Assembly (NCBI GenBank): GCA_032622095.1
Contig: CP136066.1
Coordinates: forward strand, 189,260,716 to 189,324,715
DNA: 64,000 nucleotides
From: Siphonodentalium dalli
Taxonomy: Eukaryota > Mollusca > Scaphopoda > Gadilida > Siphonodentaliidae
Direction: 5' to 3'
The translations under genes were made by a program, and so were the position numbers. Numbering within the stretch: the first letter of the stretch is position 1; each line of letters starts with the position of its first letter. Of this stretch, positions 24,501 through 39,500 are shown piece after piece. The notes beneath the pieces are model-generated. The model searched no databases, was not told where the DNA came from, and saw only the letters and a list, made by a program, of their open reading frames with translations.

Positions 24501-27500
24501 AGAATCAGGACCCCAGAGGGTAAATTTGGTGAATCTGTGTTGGATAGCGTCACTAAATTCACCCTCTAGGGACCTCATTCTGCAAACAGCGGACACAATA
24601 TGTGCAGCCTTGATGACAGTATGAAAGTTTTATACCTTTGGATTTTGCTGTAACAGATTTTTCACAATTTCATTATCTTCTGGCTGGCTGACACATCTGT
24701 GTAGTTCATATCTGAAATTGAAAAAAAATTCAGATTTTTTAAGAAAATGTTTTTGGTATGATTAAGAGTTAAGACCCACATGTATAAGCAAGTGTCCTGT
24801 TTGAAACCAAATTACACTATGGCCACTAAAACAATATAGATGTATTACTGTTTCATATACACACCTGGTGCTATGCCACGGAATCTTAGTATAAAAATAA
24901 TGAGAATTCACAGTTATGAATATGTTAACATTTAAAAACTGAAAATTAATTAAAACTCTTATAGCGGTTTCTAAAAATACTGAAATATAATTAAAAGGTT
25001 AATTATTGTGTATGTACTTTGAAAGGTCATTATAAATGGCACTGGGGAAGCTGCACCAAAATGTGGGTGATGGTGGGGAGACCTTAGTTTTAAAAAGCAC
25101 TGATGAAGAAACCAACAATATCTTGTTAAGTCTTCAATTAATCAAATATTTTAACTTTGGCAATAAGAAAAGAAGCTGGGAGAAATTCAGGGTGAATAGG
25201 AACTGGCAATCTGGCATAACCCTTTGGTTGTTTGGGGTGATGGTATCGATATTCAGGTTGAACTGAAATCTAGCATAGCCCTTTGGTTGTTTGGGTGATA
25301 GGGATTGAGCTTGAAAGGTAGAACAGGCATTCAGGAACCTTGTCAGCCTCCGTACCATATATATTGAAAATGAACCATATAAAAAATTAACCATATTAAT
25401 TTATCGAAGTCATGAAATAACAATAAATCTTGTGTGAAATGTCAGCTATAGGGTGGTGACATTCTAGATATCCATGAAAATGAGTACTATTTATATCAGA
25501 GGCAGTTGTCAAGGGTCAATTGGGTTCAGAATGATGGAACTGGCATCTAGTCAAACCCTTTGGTAGTTTGGGGTTATGATATTGAGCTTGAGAGGTGGAT
25601 CTCTGGCAATATAGCGTAACCCTTTGGAAATTTGGGTTTAGGGAGTTGAGCTTGATATGTGGAAAGGGAGCCTGTGGATAATATGAAGGAAGAATACTTG
25701 ATAGTAACCAAATTCAGGTGAAGGATGATAAGTCTGATTCTAGATTAATGTCTTTCTGTTTATAGAAATATATCAATTTGTGAAGATATAACTGTTCTAT
25801 GCCTTTAACCCTTTACCCAACAAACCGGCCAAAACCGGCCAAATAAAGCTTCAACAGCCTAAATTATCTTGGGTCTGTCTCAATAAAACAAAACAAATAT
25901 GGATATCATTAGAACCGGCTCATTGACCACATTGTGATGGTTACAGTTATGCCCTGTGCCAATGCATTCTCTTATATATGCGAGTCGACCATAGGTCGCC
26001 TCGCATATATAAGAGAATGCATTGGCCTAAAAAAAATCTTTTTTTAACACTTTTTACCATTTTTTCTTACATTCTTTAACAATTTTATAATTTTTAATGT
26101 GTTAAGCCAATGCATTCTCTTATATATGCGAGGCGACCTATGGTCGACTCGCATATATAAGAGAATGCATTGGCACAGGGCCGTTCTGTTGGGTAAAGGG
26201 TTAATGTTGCATTTGCAGATTATTTCTCATTTAAAGATATCTTTTACGGTATCTTTTCCAGCCTAAAGTTACAATGATGATGTAATTGAATACAATATTT
26301 AAAGCCATGTACAGCCATTTGAATATGTGAACTTTTTTATTGATTATTTCTATAAATCAAGTTAGCCAGATATTTTAAGTCTACAAACTTGAGAAAAAGA
26401 AATAGAGAGCTATTGTATAATGTTTGAATTTTCATATAGCTATTTATGACCATTTATGGCTTATTATTTCGAACACAATGAGACATAGAGGAAATACTGA
26501 TTCACATTATCATTGTATTATTAACCTGGAATAGGCTGGTACACAAACTCATGGTTACAATTAACATTTAGGAATATGTTAGCTTTCCTGGGCAAAATAT
26601 TCATGAAACAGCTAACTTATATATTAATGGTTATGAGTATTCTTCCTTCAAAAAAGCAGGGCAGAGAAGTTAAGATGTATTAGAAACCTGTCGTCAGCAG
26701 ATAACGTCCTGAAACAAATATATAATGTTATTAGTGTTAAGGTGATTTCCCTTAAACTTAACCCTCAGATGACTGGAGCTTCCTGAATTTTGCGAAAACC
26801 CTGTGCCAATGCATTCTCAGATATATGTGAGTCGTCCATAGGGCGCCTCGCATATATAAGAGAATACATTGGCCTAACAATATTTACCTTAACCTTGTAG
26901 GCCAGTGTATTCTCTTATATATGTGAGGATCCCTATGGGAGACTCACATATATAAGAGAATGCACTGGCACAGGTTATTTAATGCTGCACCAGCACAGCT
27001 CCTGTCATGAAAGGGTTAAAAGGCTGATTTTATGGAAACAAATTATGCTCTTGTTTTAGATTCTAGTGTATGAAATAATATGTTTGAACTTTGTGAGGTG
27101 ATATGAGGTTATAGCAAGAGACTATCATGTCTGATATGGACTTTACAACATATTAATTTCATGAATTTTGGATAATTTTGGCGAAAAATATTAAATTGTC
27201 AATAAAAAAATCATTTTTCAATTTATAAGCCTGGTTCATATGTCACATGTTGTTTTTAACAATTAATTTTTTTTTCAGAATGAAAAAGACAGTAGTGATG
27301 CTGATTTAGATTTTACATGTGGTTGTTGCAACTGGAGGTATGGACCCTGGATGCATCTTTGATAAATTATAGATTAATTTTTGCTCATGTTTGTAAAGTC
27401 AAATAAAACAAAAGATACAAAATGATTACTATGATTACAGTAGACGAAAAAATACTACAAAATCCGGCTCACCCACCTGATTGAGACACAAACTATGAAA

Positions 27501-30500
27501 ATGCATGACCTAACATGTCAGTTATAGCAATGTAACAATAGCATCGCTATGGCATGGAAAAATACACCCGTGGTAATTCCAACAAAAGGCCATAACTCTG
27601 AAAAAAATTGGTGGGCAGAACCCAAAAACAAACTTGACCTGTATTTTGTGCCAGTAAACTCACATACCAAATTTCTGTCCATTCAGTTGAGACTATCTAA
27701 AGTCATCATCCGGAAACTAAAAGCGAATGAACGGACAGACTCCCCGACCAAAGATATAATATGATATAAAAACTGGCATATACAACGTTTCAGGATAAAG
27801 TTTCTATAAAACGTGTTATATTGGCTGACCTATTGATATTCATTAACCCTTTGAGTGCCAGGTCCGATTTTTGTATCAACCCATATACCCTGTGCCAATG
27901 CATTCTCGTATATATGCGAGTCGACCATAGGTCGCCTCGCATATATAAGAGAATGCATTGACCTAACATTTTTTATTTTTTTTTTATTTTTTACAATTTG
28001 AATAATTCATTCTTATATTCTTAACAGACTTATTTTGTAGGTTTAGGGCCGATGAGATCAGCCCCTGGCACTCAAAGGGTTAAAGGTAGAACTTACTTAT
28101 CACCCTTAACATGCTTGAGCTGCAAGTCGGTGTCTGGAAATTCCATATCATTTGAATGTTTCTTGGGAGAATCTGGCTCACGTTTGACATCATTTGAATG
28201 TTTCTTGGGAGAATCAGGCTCACGTTTGACATCATTTGAATGTTTCTTGGGCGAATCTGGCTCACGTTTAACTTCTTGCTTTACTTTACCATCTTTGACT
28301 GCTCTATTAGAATTAGTCCTCTTCACTTCCTGTTTCAATTCATTGCCCTTCATAGCTCCATTCACACCAGTCCTTTTCACATCACTCACATCAGTGTCAT
28401 CAACAGCAGTCAGATAAACAGAACTGGAGCTTGAATCCTGTTTCAGAGAATCCCCACTCTCGCTATCAGGCATAACAACATCCTCTGTAGTCGTTTGATA
28501 CGCGGAACTCAAATCTGTTATTTCATCTTCTGATTCATCTTCTGATTCAGATTCGGATTCAGATTCGGAATTGGAATCGTCACTTTCCTCGTCATCTTCG
28601 ACGTTGCTTATGTCATCTATCACGTCACTCTCTCCTACCACTGTACTAATATTTGACATTTCATCCTCTTCTGCAGTTCGTATTCTTCGTTCTCCTCTGT
28701 GTCGGTCCATGCTGCCTTCTTCCAGCTAATTAAAAGTAATAAGGAATGTATTCAATCATGTATTATTTATCCTATGTTGACAAAATTTTTAGGAACATAA
28801 TTTATATATGTTTAACCCTTTCATGAGGAGAGCTGTGCTGTTAAAGATCATGTGCCAGTACATTCTCTTAGATATGCGAGTCCCCATTTGAAGCCTCATA
28901 TATATAACAGAATGCACTGGCTTACAAGTTCAAGGTAAATATTGTTAGGCCAATGTGTTCTTTTATAAATGGATGGAAAAGACAAACAATGTCATTTGCC
29001 CCTCTTTTGGGTCATGAATCTCTGATGAGGACGATTCTCCATATAAAATTTCATTCAGATATATGCCCGGATGGACAGACAGCTAGATTGATGGACAGAC
29101 AAAATAGACAAATATCAATCAAGTATACACAACATGTTTCTTCAAAAAGTGGGAGTATAAAAATTGCTTAGATTATCATTCTCTCCCGCCCCTATTTTGG
29201 ACCCCTCCTCAAGTTCAAGCAATTTACTCGTAGTGGCCTAATATATTTGTACTCATATTCCTTTTATATCTCAATGAGACTTGTTTTCAGGTGTGAATAA
29301 ACAGTTTGTCATAATTCATAATTACAATCTCAAAACAATAGATAGGGATGCTGTGATAAACAGAAGAACAGGGAGAGATGGCTATGTTGGTTGATTAGGG
29401 TTGTTTTGTTCCAGAACTTTGGCCATTTGTATGTGGAAGAAAGACTGTGGTTAATATCACTGAATAAAGTCACACTATTGCAAGTAGAAACCACCGACCC
29501 CTGGTAATCATCTGACAAACTTGCCCCCGATACACAAATCACTGAGGTTTAAGGCCAAACAAATAAAAATTCCCTGTTCTCAGGAACTTCCCTCCTCGCT
29601 GAAATTTTATTTTAAAAACCTCGTCAAACATTTTTTTCAATATTTCTGGTCAGAAATATTGGACTTGAACTAAAATAAATTTTTATTTGTTTGCGGAGTA
29701 CGTTTTTCAGGTTTTGAGAATTTTTTTTTTAAATAGCTTCCATCCCTCATCTCAAGATTGAAATCTAATAGCCTGACAGATATTTTATTTTAATGGCGAT
29801 GTGTAACATCCGCAATGGATGGACTAATAACATAATAGAACCCGTTTTTTAAAAACGGGCATATATAAATGATCGAAGTAAAATAGTTAATTTGGAACAC
29901 AATTCTTACCTTAAAAAATACTCCAAATCCATATACCAAGTGGGATGGTGGGAGATAGTTCTTTTTGCCTGAAAAGTAATCAATCTCCATTGAAATAATT
30001 GACAAACGTGCAGATAGCAGGGACATGTACCGATGCTGTTCATTTACATTGGATTACTAGAATGATCGTCAAACTAAGACTGCGTGGCACCATCTCACAA
30101 TGAATTTGTTTGGTTACATTATGGTGCGGCATTAAAGATACTGTGCCAATGCATTGTCTTATATATGCGAGTCTTCCATAGGGAGCCTCGCATATATAAG
30201 AGAATGCACTGGCTTACATGGTCAAGGTAAATATTGTTAAGCCAATGTATTATCTTATATATGAGAGGCTCCCTAGGGAGACTTGCATATATAAGAAAAT
30301 ACATTGGCACAGGGTTCTCGAAAAATTTCAGGAAGCTTCAGTCAAGGAAGGGTTAATATGGCATTCTTTCAGTCATGGATGATAAAGAAACGATATGATA
30401 CTTCAGTAACTGAAATTATAGTTGTACAACAACCTAATTAATGTTTTATGAAAAAGGTAAACAAACATCATATATAGTCAACTTAATCAAACTTCCAAAA

Positions 30501-33500
30501 GTACCGCCGGTACCTAGATTATTGGTATCCTCTACTGAGTGTGGAATATATAGAGAAACTCTAATGAGTCGCAATTCTATATAAAATTTATTAATCAAAT
30601 TTTGTGGTGGTTAATAATTTGGTATATATTTACGACAAATTTGAGATCCTTTTTATCACACAATCACATTTTAGCAAGGAAAAACAATGTCGAAATGGCA
30701 ACATAGAGGAAGTAAAGACACCTTCAAGAAAAAATATACTGTAGTTTGATTTTAAATGTGTATTTTCATGTTGACAAAATTGTTCAACCACTCTTACCAC
30801 CCATGTTTATCTCACAGTCAACATCAAATAATAACCCAACACAAAGAAAATATCATAATTAAATTCTAATTAAAATAATAATAAAGTTTCGGCATTGATA
30901 TCGACATCATTGTGTGCTAGCTCTTACATCACTGCGAGTGCCGATAATACACGCGCGTCTTCCTAAAAAATTATGAAGCCGGGTTTATGTGATAAAAAGG
31001 TTTGCCGGTAAAGACATACATTGCATTCTATCTATATGCACAAAGCTCACCTCTGATCATGAAGCTTCCCGTTGTGAGGTATTCTCCCGTTGGTGCGGTC
31101 TTTGATACCTGATTGTGGTGTACCCACCATGCACTCGTCACTATCTTGGCATCCCACGCTGCACTATTACACAGAGCCATTGTTCCCGCTTCATTCAGTG
31201 ACTTAGGTGGGACGGTTTCACCTGAAAGGTAACGACGATTCAATCCTGATCCATGGCAATTTGAAATTAGCCATTTTTAATTAAAATAAAAGGCCTAGTT
31301 TAGGCCAAAAAAAGAAAAGATAGTTGATTCTCAGGCAATTTTTTTTTAAATCAATGCGGGCGCGAGGGTTTTATTTTTAAAAAAAATTCTGCCCATAGAC
31401 TGGCATAGTAGCATGGGTTATTATTATACCTTCCCAGGTCCAGAAAATGTAGGGAGAACATTGTAATGGACATAAACTAATTTAAACTGATAAAAAGAAT
31501 GACAAATTATGACATTGACTATGCGTATATCATATGGGGATTACCTAGAAATATTTATATTGATATGAATTAATATCGGCACAATCATTTTTAACAACAG
31601 CAGAACTACAAATCCAATTCATATAAAAATACGGAGCATAAATACAGTCGAAACGAATAGATAAAGTGATCTTCCAAACTATAATCGAAAGTCTTGGTTC
31701 ACTTATTCCGCTGACTGACCCTTTTTTTGGCTTTAAAGGTCTGTATAAGTCAATATTAGCATGCCATTGGAAAGCTTATTCAAAATAGATTTCATTTAAG
31801 CAGTTTTGCAGGAGATGGGTTGCATGATGAAATTCTGTTGATTATATACATACATATTGATTATATAAATATATGAATTTTTTTTCAAAATCTAAGTACC
31901 AAGTATTGTTATAACAATGGTGGTTCTATCCAGATAAATACCTCTATATGCTCATATGTATAAGATATCCGTCAATGGTTAATGAAAAAATGTCTACAAC
32001 TAAGATGTTGATGATTTAATTAATAAGTATTCATACCTGTAGGATTCTTTAGAATGACACTGCTGGCACCATGAAGATCTGCATGAACATAGAGGTCTCC
32101 TGAAAATCAAAAATACAGTTACGTATCCCTGGCATAATTTTTGTAGGATAAAAGTTCTAAAGGTAGTATATTAATGGTCACATGACAATAAACTTAATCT
32201 TAGAAAATTTTGTTTCCTCTGTTACCATCTTGACATGCAGGACCATAGCAGTCACTTGGTCTTCCTTGTGATGTCACTGCATACAAGCCTTGAAATAGTG
32301 TGCCTGTGTGTCTGACATTTGCAGAATGAGGTCCCCAGGGGGTGAATATAGTGACGATATCAAGCATGGTGGGCTAGAATAATCAAATACACCCTCTGGG
32401 AACCTCATTCTACTTAGGACTCAACTGCTATGGGAGACCAAGGATCAGATTGCAAATTAGGGGATATAGAAATGAACAGAAGGGAAAAAAACAATGTTAT
32501 TTGCAACTATAGATACTTCATAGAAGATGAGGCCTAAGCAGAATGAGGTCTCCAGAGGGTGAATTTAGTGGCTAAATCACTAAATTCACCCTCTGGGGAC
32601 CCCATTCTGAAAATGACAGACACACTGCATACAGGGAGCAAATTAACTGGTATCGCATCATAAGTAATTTGCTTCCTGAGTGCATCGTATCTGAAATCAG
32701 TGGCAGAGACTTCTATCGATCATTGATTCTTGCAACAAATATACTCTAGATGCATTTGGAGCCATACAAATTTATAGAATATGTATATCAGAGTAATGGA
32801 GGCACAGACTCAGTATGAGTGTTCATTGCTTCATATGTGCTTAATACAGTGAGCGTGAACAAATTCTCATTTCTTATCGAAAAGGCCATGTATCAATCGG
32901 AATAGTACATTGAGATGTCCTTCTTTTCGCCCATGACGGGGTTTGAACCCACACTAACCTTGTCTAGCCCAGACTAGCCAAGACACAAGCCACAGGGACA
33001 TCCTTAAAAAGGAAGCCCTTTCACCAAAAGTAGCAAGTGTTTCAGTCTGAACAGGGTTTCGAATATTGACACAGAATGGATCTACCATTATATTGGAACA
33101 GCACAATGAACTTCCCCCAAAATTGTATCTGTGACCATATATGATTACTGGTACTGGTGTATATGTATGTCAGAGTTATGGAGGTACAGACTCAGTATGA
33201 GTGTTCATTGCTTCATATGTGCTTAACTCAGTGAGCTTGAACAAATTCTAATTTCTTATCAAAATGTCCATGTGTCAATCGGAATGTTACAGTGAGAGGT
33301 CCCTCAAACCAGATCAAGCTTGAAAATCGGGAGTGATTTTCGCCATGCCGGGGTTTCGAACCTGCGCCAACTTCATATAGCCCAGACTGCGGCAACGATC
33401 TTATCCACGACCTAACCACCTTGGCTACGTGTTACACATGTAATTATCGACAACAGTTATACTGAAATAAGACCATGATAAGATCCTGAATTTCTTACCT

Positions 33501-36500
33501 GGCCTGAAATGTCTCTTGACAATCAGTTCATTCTGTTGCTGATCTCTGCCTCCTATCACAAGGTAATTCTCTGTTGTGATGAACCACAGGAACTTCTCAA
33601 ACCTGTAGGCAAAATGCATAACTATAATGTTCCATATATGATGAGTGTAGGCAGGCAAGATGTATAACCATAATGGTCTATGTATGACATTAGTGCGGAG
33701 AATGACAAACTTATATGCTTTCTTAATTCAACATTACAAACCCAGATGAACCTATAGAAAAAATATATATAGCAGGTCTCAATATATTATTTTTATTGAA
33801 ATCTTAACACTTAATATATTGGGAGTATCTTGGGATAGCATCACTAAATTCACCGTCTGGGACGTCATTCTACAAATAACAGGCACACTAAACTCAAGCT
33901 TGGGTGCCTATATCATGCCTAAGTATGAAGAAGGAATCACGGTAAGTTTGGCCTTGCGAGATTTGAGTAGTGTTTGACTCTATGATCATATGCCCACCCC
34001 CCTCCCCCCCCCCCAGCGAGTGTCAAACTGTTATCACTGTACTGATATCAACAATGAATGGCCAACGCTAAATGCTCAATGAATGGACCACCTGGCTTCC
34101 CATATCTCAATGGGTGTATAATAAATAAGTGTACTGACCAATATATCTTCCTGACTTTGTTGATTGAGGCTGATATCTGGACATCCTTTAAGAGCTGCTT
34201 GGTTTTCTTCTCTGCTGATTTCAATGCCTGCAGATCAACTTTAGTTTTAATCAGGGACACAATATAGAGAATAAATACATTATTTTGTGATTTGATTTTG
34301 ACTTTTAAATAAGTAGATATTATTTACTAAGTTAAGCCCAGAAACCCACCATATTGCTTGGAAAAACAAGAAGTTGCACTTTGGGTGCTGGGATACCCCT
34401 ATGGTGCCAATTTAAACATGGGCAGGAAACCAAATTAAACAAAATATATGAGTGGCGGAAAAAAATTCAACATTTTCAGATAAACAAAGAGGGATAACTC
34501 TTGAATGGAAAATGTGAACAATGACAATGAAAAAGCCCTCCTGATGACAAACCTGCATACCAAATTTCATTGGTTGAGATATATGAGCGGATGGATGGAT
34601 GGAAGTATGCATGTAATCCAGTATACCTCCATCTTTTGGATGGGGATAGATGTATGATAATTATTGTCTATCATATGTCTATGAAAATATCTCGCTTGAG
34701 AAGTCAGATATATGAACCAAACACATTAAATATGGCTTTAATTGATGAAGATTCGAAACTAATCCATCAATTTGAGCTATATATAATATAGAATTCATAC
34801 CTTTGATGATGCGTCTATTGTTTTCTGTTCTTTCTTACATGCAGTTCTTTTCTGTTCAAAGAATCTGAAATTTGAGAAATTGAGAAATTCAAATCAGCAA
34901 AAGACACTTTGTGGCAATACAGAATTCAGATCCCCTGCATCGAAATACATCTAGATAAATACTTTTCTGTTGTCCATAGTTTGTCATGGATGATTTTACT
35001 ATAGAAATAGACAATTAATTGCCCAAATTAAATTGCAAACAAACAATAAAATAAGAAAGTTAAATTCACAAATGTTCTTCAAATTTTTTATTTTACACTC
35101 AGATATATGATAAGAAATTGAAAACCCCCTGTGTGCCTGATGGTCCTGAACCTGGCAAACCAAGGGGTGGTATTTATTATGGTCAATCCATTACCTGATG
35201 ATAATCTGTAGGTGGCCTATTTAACCCTTTACCCAACAGAACGGCCCTGTGCCAATGTATTCTCTTATATATGCGAGTCGACCATAGGTCGCCTCACATA
35301 TATAAGAGAATGCATTGGCTTAACACATTAAAAATTATAAAATTCTTACAGATTGTAAGAAAAAATGGTAAAAAGTGTTAAAAAAAGATTTTTTTTAGGC
35401 CAATGCATTCTCTTATATATGCGAGGCGACCTATGGTCGACTCGCATATATAAGAGAATGCATTGGCACATGGCATAACTGTAACTATCACAATGTGGTC
35501 AATGAGCCGGTTCCAATGATATCCATATTTGTATGGTTTTATTGAGACAGACCCAAGATAATTTAGGCTGTTGAAGCTTTATTTGGCCGGTTTTGGCCGG
35601 TTTGTTGGGTAAAGGGTTAAATAATAATAATGAATGATTGTTTTGAAGTTAGGAACTCCTTTATACAAATTTATTCTCGATTATAACAATGTACTCACTT
35701 TCTGGCGTTTCCGTAAGCACTTAGTGAGAGATCGATGCTGACCTTTAGTGGCTTTATAGAATCAGTGTCCTCATCATCCTCAATGATGTATGGATTCCTG
35801 GTAAATATAAAGATTTAGTTAGTTATATCACCATCCACAACGATGTATGTATTCCTGGTAAATATAAAGATTCAGTTAGTTATATCACCATCCACAACGA
35901 TGTATGTATTCCTGGTAAATATAAAGATTCAGTTAGTTATATCACCATCCACAACGATGTATGTATTCCTGGTAAAATATAAAGATTCAGTTAGTTATAT
36001 CACCATCCACAACGATGTATGTATTCCTGGTAAAATATAAAGATTCAGTTAGTTATATCACCATAATCAATGGTGTATGGATGCCTGGTAAAAGAGAATG
36101 ATTCCGTTTGTTTTATCATCATCCTCAATGGTGTATGGATTCCTGTTAAAAAATTAAGATTCAGTTAGTTATATCACCATCCTCAATGATGTATGTATTC
36201 CTGGTAAAATATAAAGATTCAGTTAGTTATATCACCATCCACAATGGTGTATGGATTCCTGGTAAAATATAAAGATTCAGTTAGTTATATCACCATAATC
36301 AATGGTGTATGGATGCCTGGTAAAAGAGAATGATTCCGTTTGTTTTATCATCATCCTCAATGATGTATGGATTCCTGTTAAAAAATAAAGATTCAGTTAG
36401 TTATATCACCATCCTCAATGATGTATGGATTCCTGTTGAAATAATCAGATTCAGTTTCATATAGATGGAGGGTAACTTCTTGGCAGAAGTTATAAAGTCA

Positions 36501-39500
36501 ATTTAATTCAATGATGTTCCTTCTTTGCTGTATAAAGGTGTACAAATTAATAAGTTTATAAGAGTCATGTGTTGAGTGCTCATAAATATGTGCTATTTTC
36601 TTTTGATTTCTGCAAGCTGACAGTGATGTTAACACTCTGGTGGTGTGATCAAATATAGAATGGAGAATAATCTTCTTCAAAGTAGTTATTATTACAAATA
36701 TGATATCCAAATTAACAACACATACCGTCAATACTATATATTAATTTAATGTAGTGACTCTCGGTGGTGAAATTGTTTGCATTAAGTTTATCGCCCATAG
36801 TTGGAGTCCGAATAGAGCAGTAAATATTTACAATTGAGCTTAATTCAGATGATGTGGTATGGTCATTTTGCTTGACATTTTCTGCAATGTTAGCAGAATG
36901 CTACAATTCATCCAGTTGGCATAGCGCCTGAATACTAACATATCAGTTTCACGCACCTGAACAAGTCCATAATATGTATTTAAACTGCACTTAAAAGTGA
37001 CATTTCGTAAAACTAGAACAGTATAAAATCAATCTGCATTATTGTAAAAATTTCCTTTTGATATACAATTGTACGACTTTATTTACATGGCAACGTTATA
37101 TTACCATAGAACTTCTGTAAACAACAAAAATGTCGCTCAACCCGCCAAACATAAAACGGCAAAGGGTTAAGACAAGAAAGGCGCTCTCCCCACTTCGATC
37201 GGAGGAATCATACCTGAGCGTAAGTGTGAAGTGATTAGTGTCCAGTTTGAGCCCTGTGATGGAACAGGCGACTGGGTCCCCGGTTGCCTGAGCTTCCTTT
37301 ATTATGTTCCATATCTCTGACCAGTCTATTTGATTGGCTATAGCACTGCGGACGATCAGGATTGCTTTGTCTACCTGAAAACCAAAAGGCACAATTTGAT
37401 AGCAATTAAATTAGAATATGATTATATTTAAATTAACTCTATTTAATGTACTGGGGTTTTGGATACTCAATGCTAAATAATCATTCTAAATATAGTCATC
37501 TTTACAAAGGTTATACACAATTAGAATTCAAATTCAAATTGTTTATTTGGTATAGAATCCAATTATAAGATTATTACCAACACATATAAAGGACATAACA
37601 AAATGACATTTACATCAATACATGTATACAATCAAGTACATAAATAAACACAGTGTAGGTTAGAATATTCATAAGTTGCCTAACTTTTTAATTAGAGGTT
37701 TGGGTGGAGCTTACTAATAATAAATAGTTATTTGCCAATATGTGGTTATAATCTGATAATATCACAAGAGTGGGTTTCAGTTCGCAAGCTCATTCCGTTT
37801 TTTATACATTTTGTGAACTCCCATCATACAAATTTTCTTTAATAATTAGGTAATAGATACCATGATTCTCATACATTTGCAACGACTGTTGATGGTAGAA
37901 TTTTATTGGCAGATAATTTTCCTTTTTATCAGAAAATAAATAGGTTTGAGTGAAGTACTAAATATTTAAATAGTATTTTTAATTGCTATAGATATCGTTT
38001 TTTTTCTTCTGATATGGGGCAAATGATATCATCACAGTTATGGTGAAAATTGTTAATGGCTACATTAAGCAAGCATTCATACTACCTGAGTACTAAAATG
38101 TTAGATCATGCCATGAATCTCTATTCTAGCTATGCCCATAGAGATCATATTCCACCAGTACAAAACCTGGGAACTTTTTGATGTTCTGACCCGTTCTGAC
38201 AGGAAACTTAATAACATTAAACAAACAAGGCAGGGAATATATTTCTTTGTTATAAACACTTGTTCCTCAATAATCTACTTCACAATAGGGGGTGGTCCCC
38301 GCTCCAGATTGCATACATCTTTGTGAGATTTGTGAGCCAATAAACATTGAATTAATTACCTGGAAAAAATTCCATGATTGTAAGTGATGCAAAGCAAAAC
38401 TGCAAACAAAGTGACACTTAAATCATGTAATAGTTGGAACCTTCACCAAAGATGTGCTATATTAAGGAAAATATATTACCAGCAATGTTTTTTTTAATGT
38501 TAAAACTTCCGTCAGTTTTTTAACTAGTGGAGTATGATCTCTACGGACGTAGCTTTAGAGTAGAGATTCATGGCATGATCTACTAAATTACTAGATTGAA
38601 ACACTGAGATAACTACACTATATCTAGTGACACTTAAATTAAAAAACTTGTTAATTTGATAAGCCCATTATAAATCAATTGGTAGATTTACATCCAATTT
38701 TTTCAGAAAATGGGATGAGACAGAATTTTTTTTTAAATTTTATTCCTCCTAACATAAATGGTCATTTAATCCTATTTAATACAAGATGACTTATATTGTC
38801 CAATTGGATAATGGACTGATTAATGGGTCATCGAAACGTAATTTGACGGTTATGGGATGAGAAAAAAGTTTACATCAATATGATACAAACAAAAAATAAA
38901 TGAAGATGGGACTAAAAATATGGTCGGGAGGGGATGTAAATCTGGCAATTTTTTATGTTGGCCTAATAAAGATACTTTCCAGAGAAGATGAGACCTAAGC
39001 AAATGAGGTCCCCAGAGGGTGAATTTAGTGATGCTAGCCCACTGTGCAGGGTAGTGTCACTAAATTCACCCTCTGGGGACCTCATTCTGCAAATGTCCAG
39101 CACCATACTTTGAAGCCTGCTTCTGTTCAAATAATTGAAATCAAATATAAAAAGTTGTGGTCGCACTCATTTTGAGTCTATCCATGTTTATTGAGGTAAG
39201 TACTTACCAAAGGCAGATTCAGCTCAATAAGTTCTCCCTTTACTTTGTCCAGCTCCTGAAAAATGAAACCAAAATAAACTAGTGTGACGTATTACCTTGT
39301 ATGGAATAGTTAACCTCTTCACTGCTAAATGACATCTTGTCATCCTGTGCTGGGCCATTGACATTATGACCATTTTTCAGTGGAAAAAATATAACAGGAA
39401 TATCGCAATAAAACATAAAACTGATTCTATCCAAGAGGTATTATAAAAAAGAAATCATAGTTCCTGTTGATGATCAACTGCTATAGCGCGAAAGTAGGTC

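Noticed and set aside
28052-28434. Plus-strand frames with repeated [14 protein letters not shown] peptides
   Set aside because: They are antisense shadows of the three 42-bp repeats in NEMF exon 22, whose minus-strand frame has conserved context and splice sites.
15405-33432. tRNA genes
   Set aside because: A- and B-box-like motifs at 15405, 32940 and 33290-33430 are present, but no acceptor stem or full cloverleaf closes; long shared bodies follow, so these are SINEs.
35843-36040. Plus-strand repeated peptide [19 protein letters not shown]
   Set aside because: It is a by-product of the 57-58-bp acceptor array read on the wrong strand.
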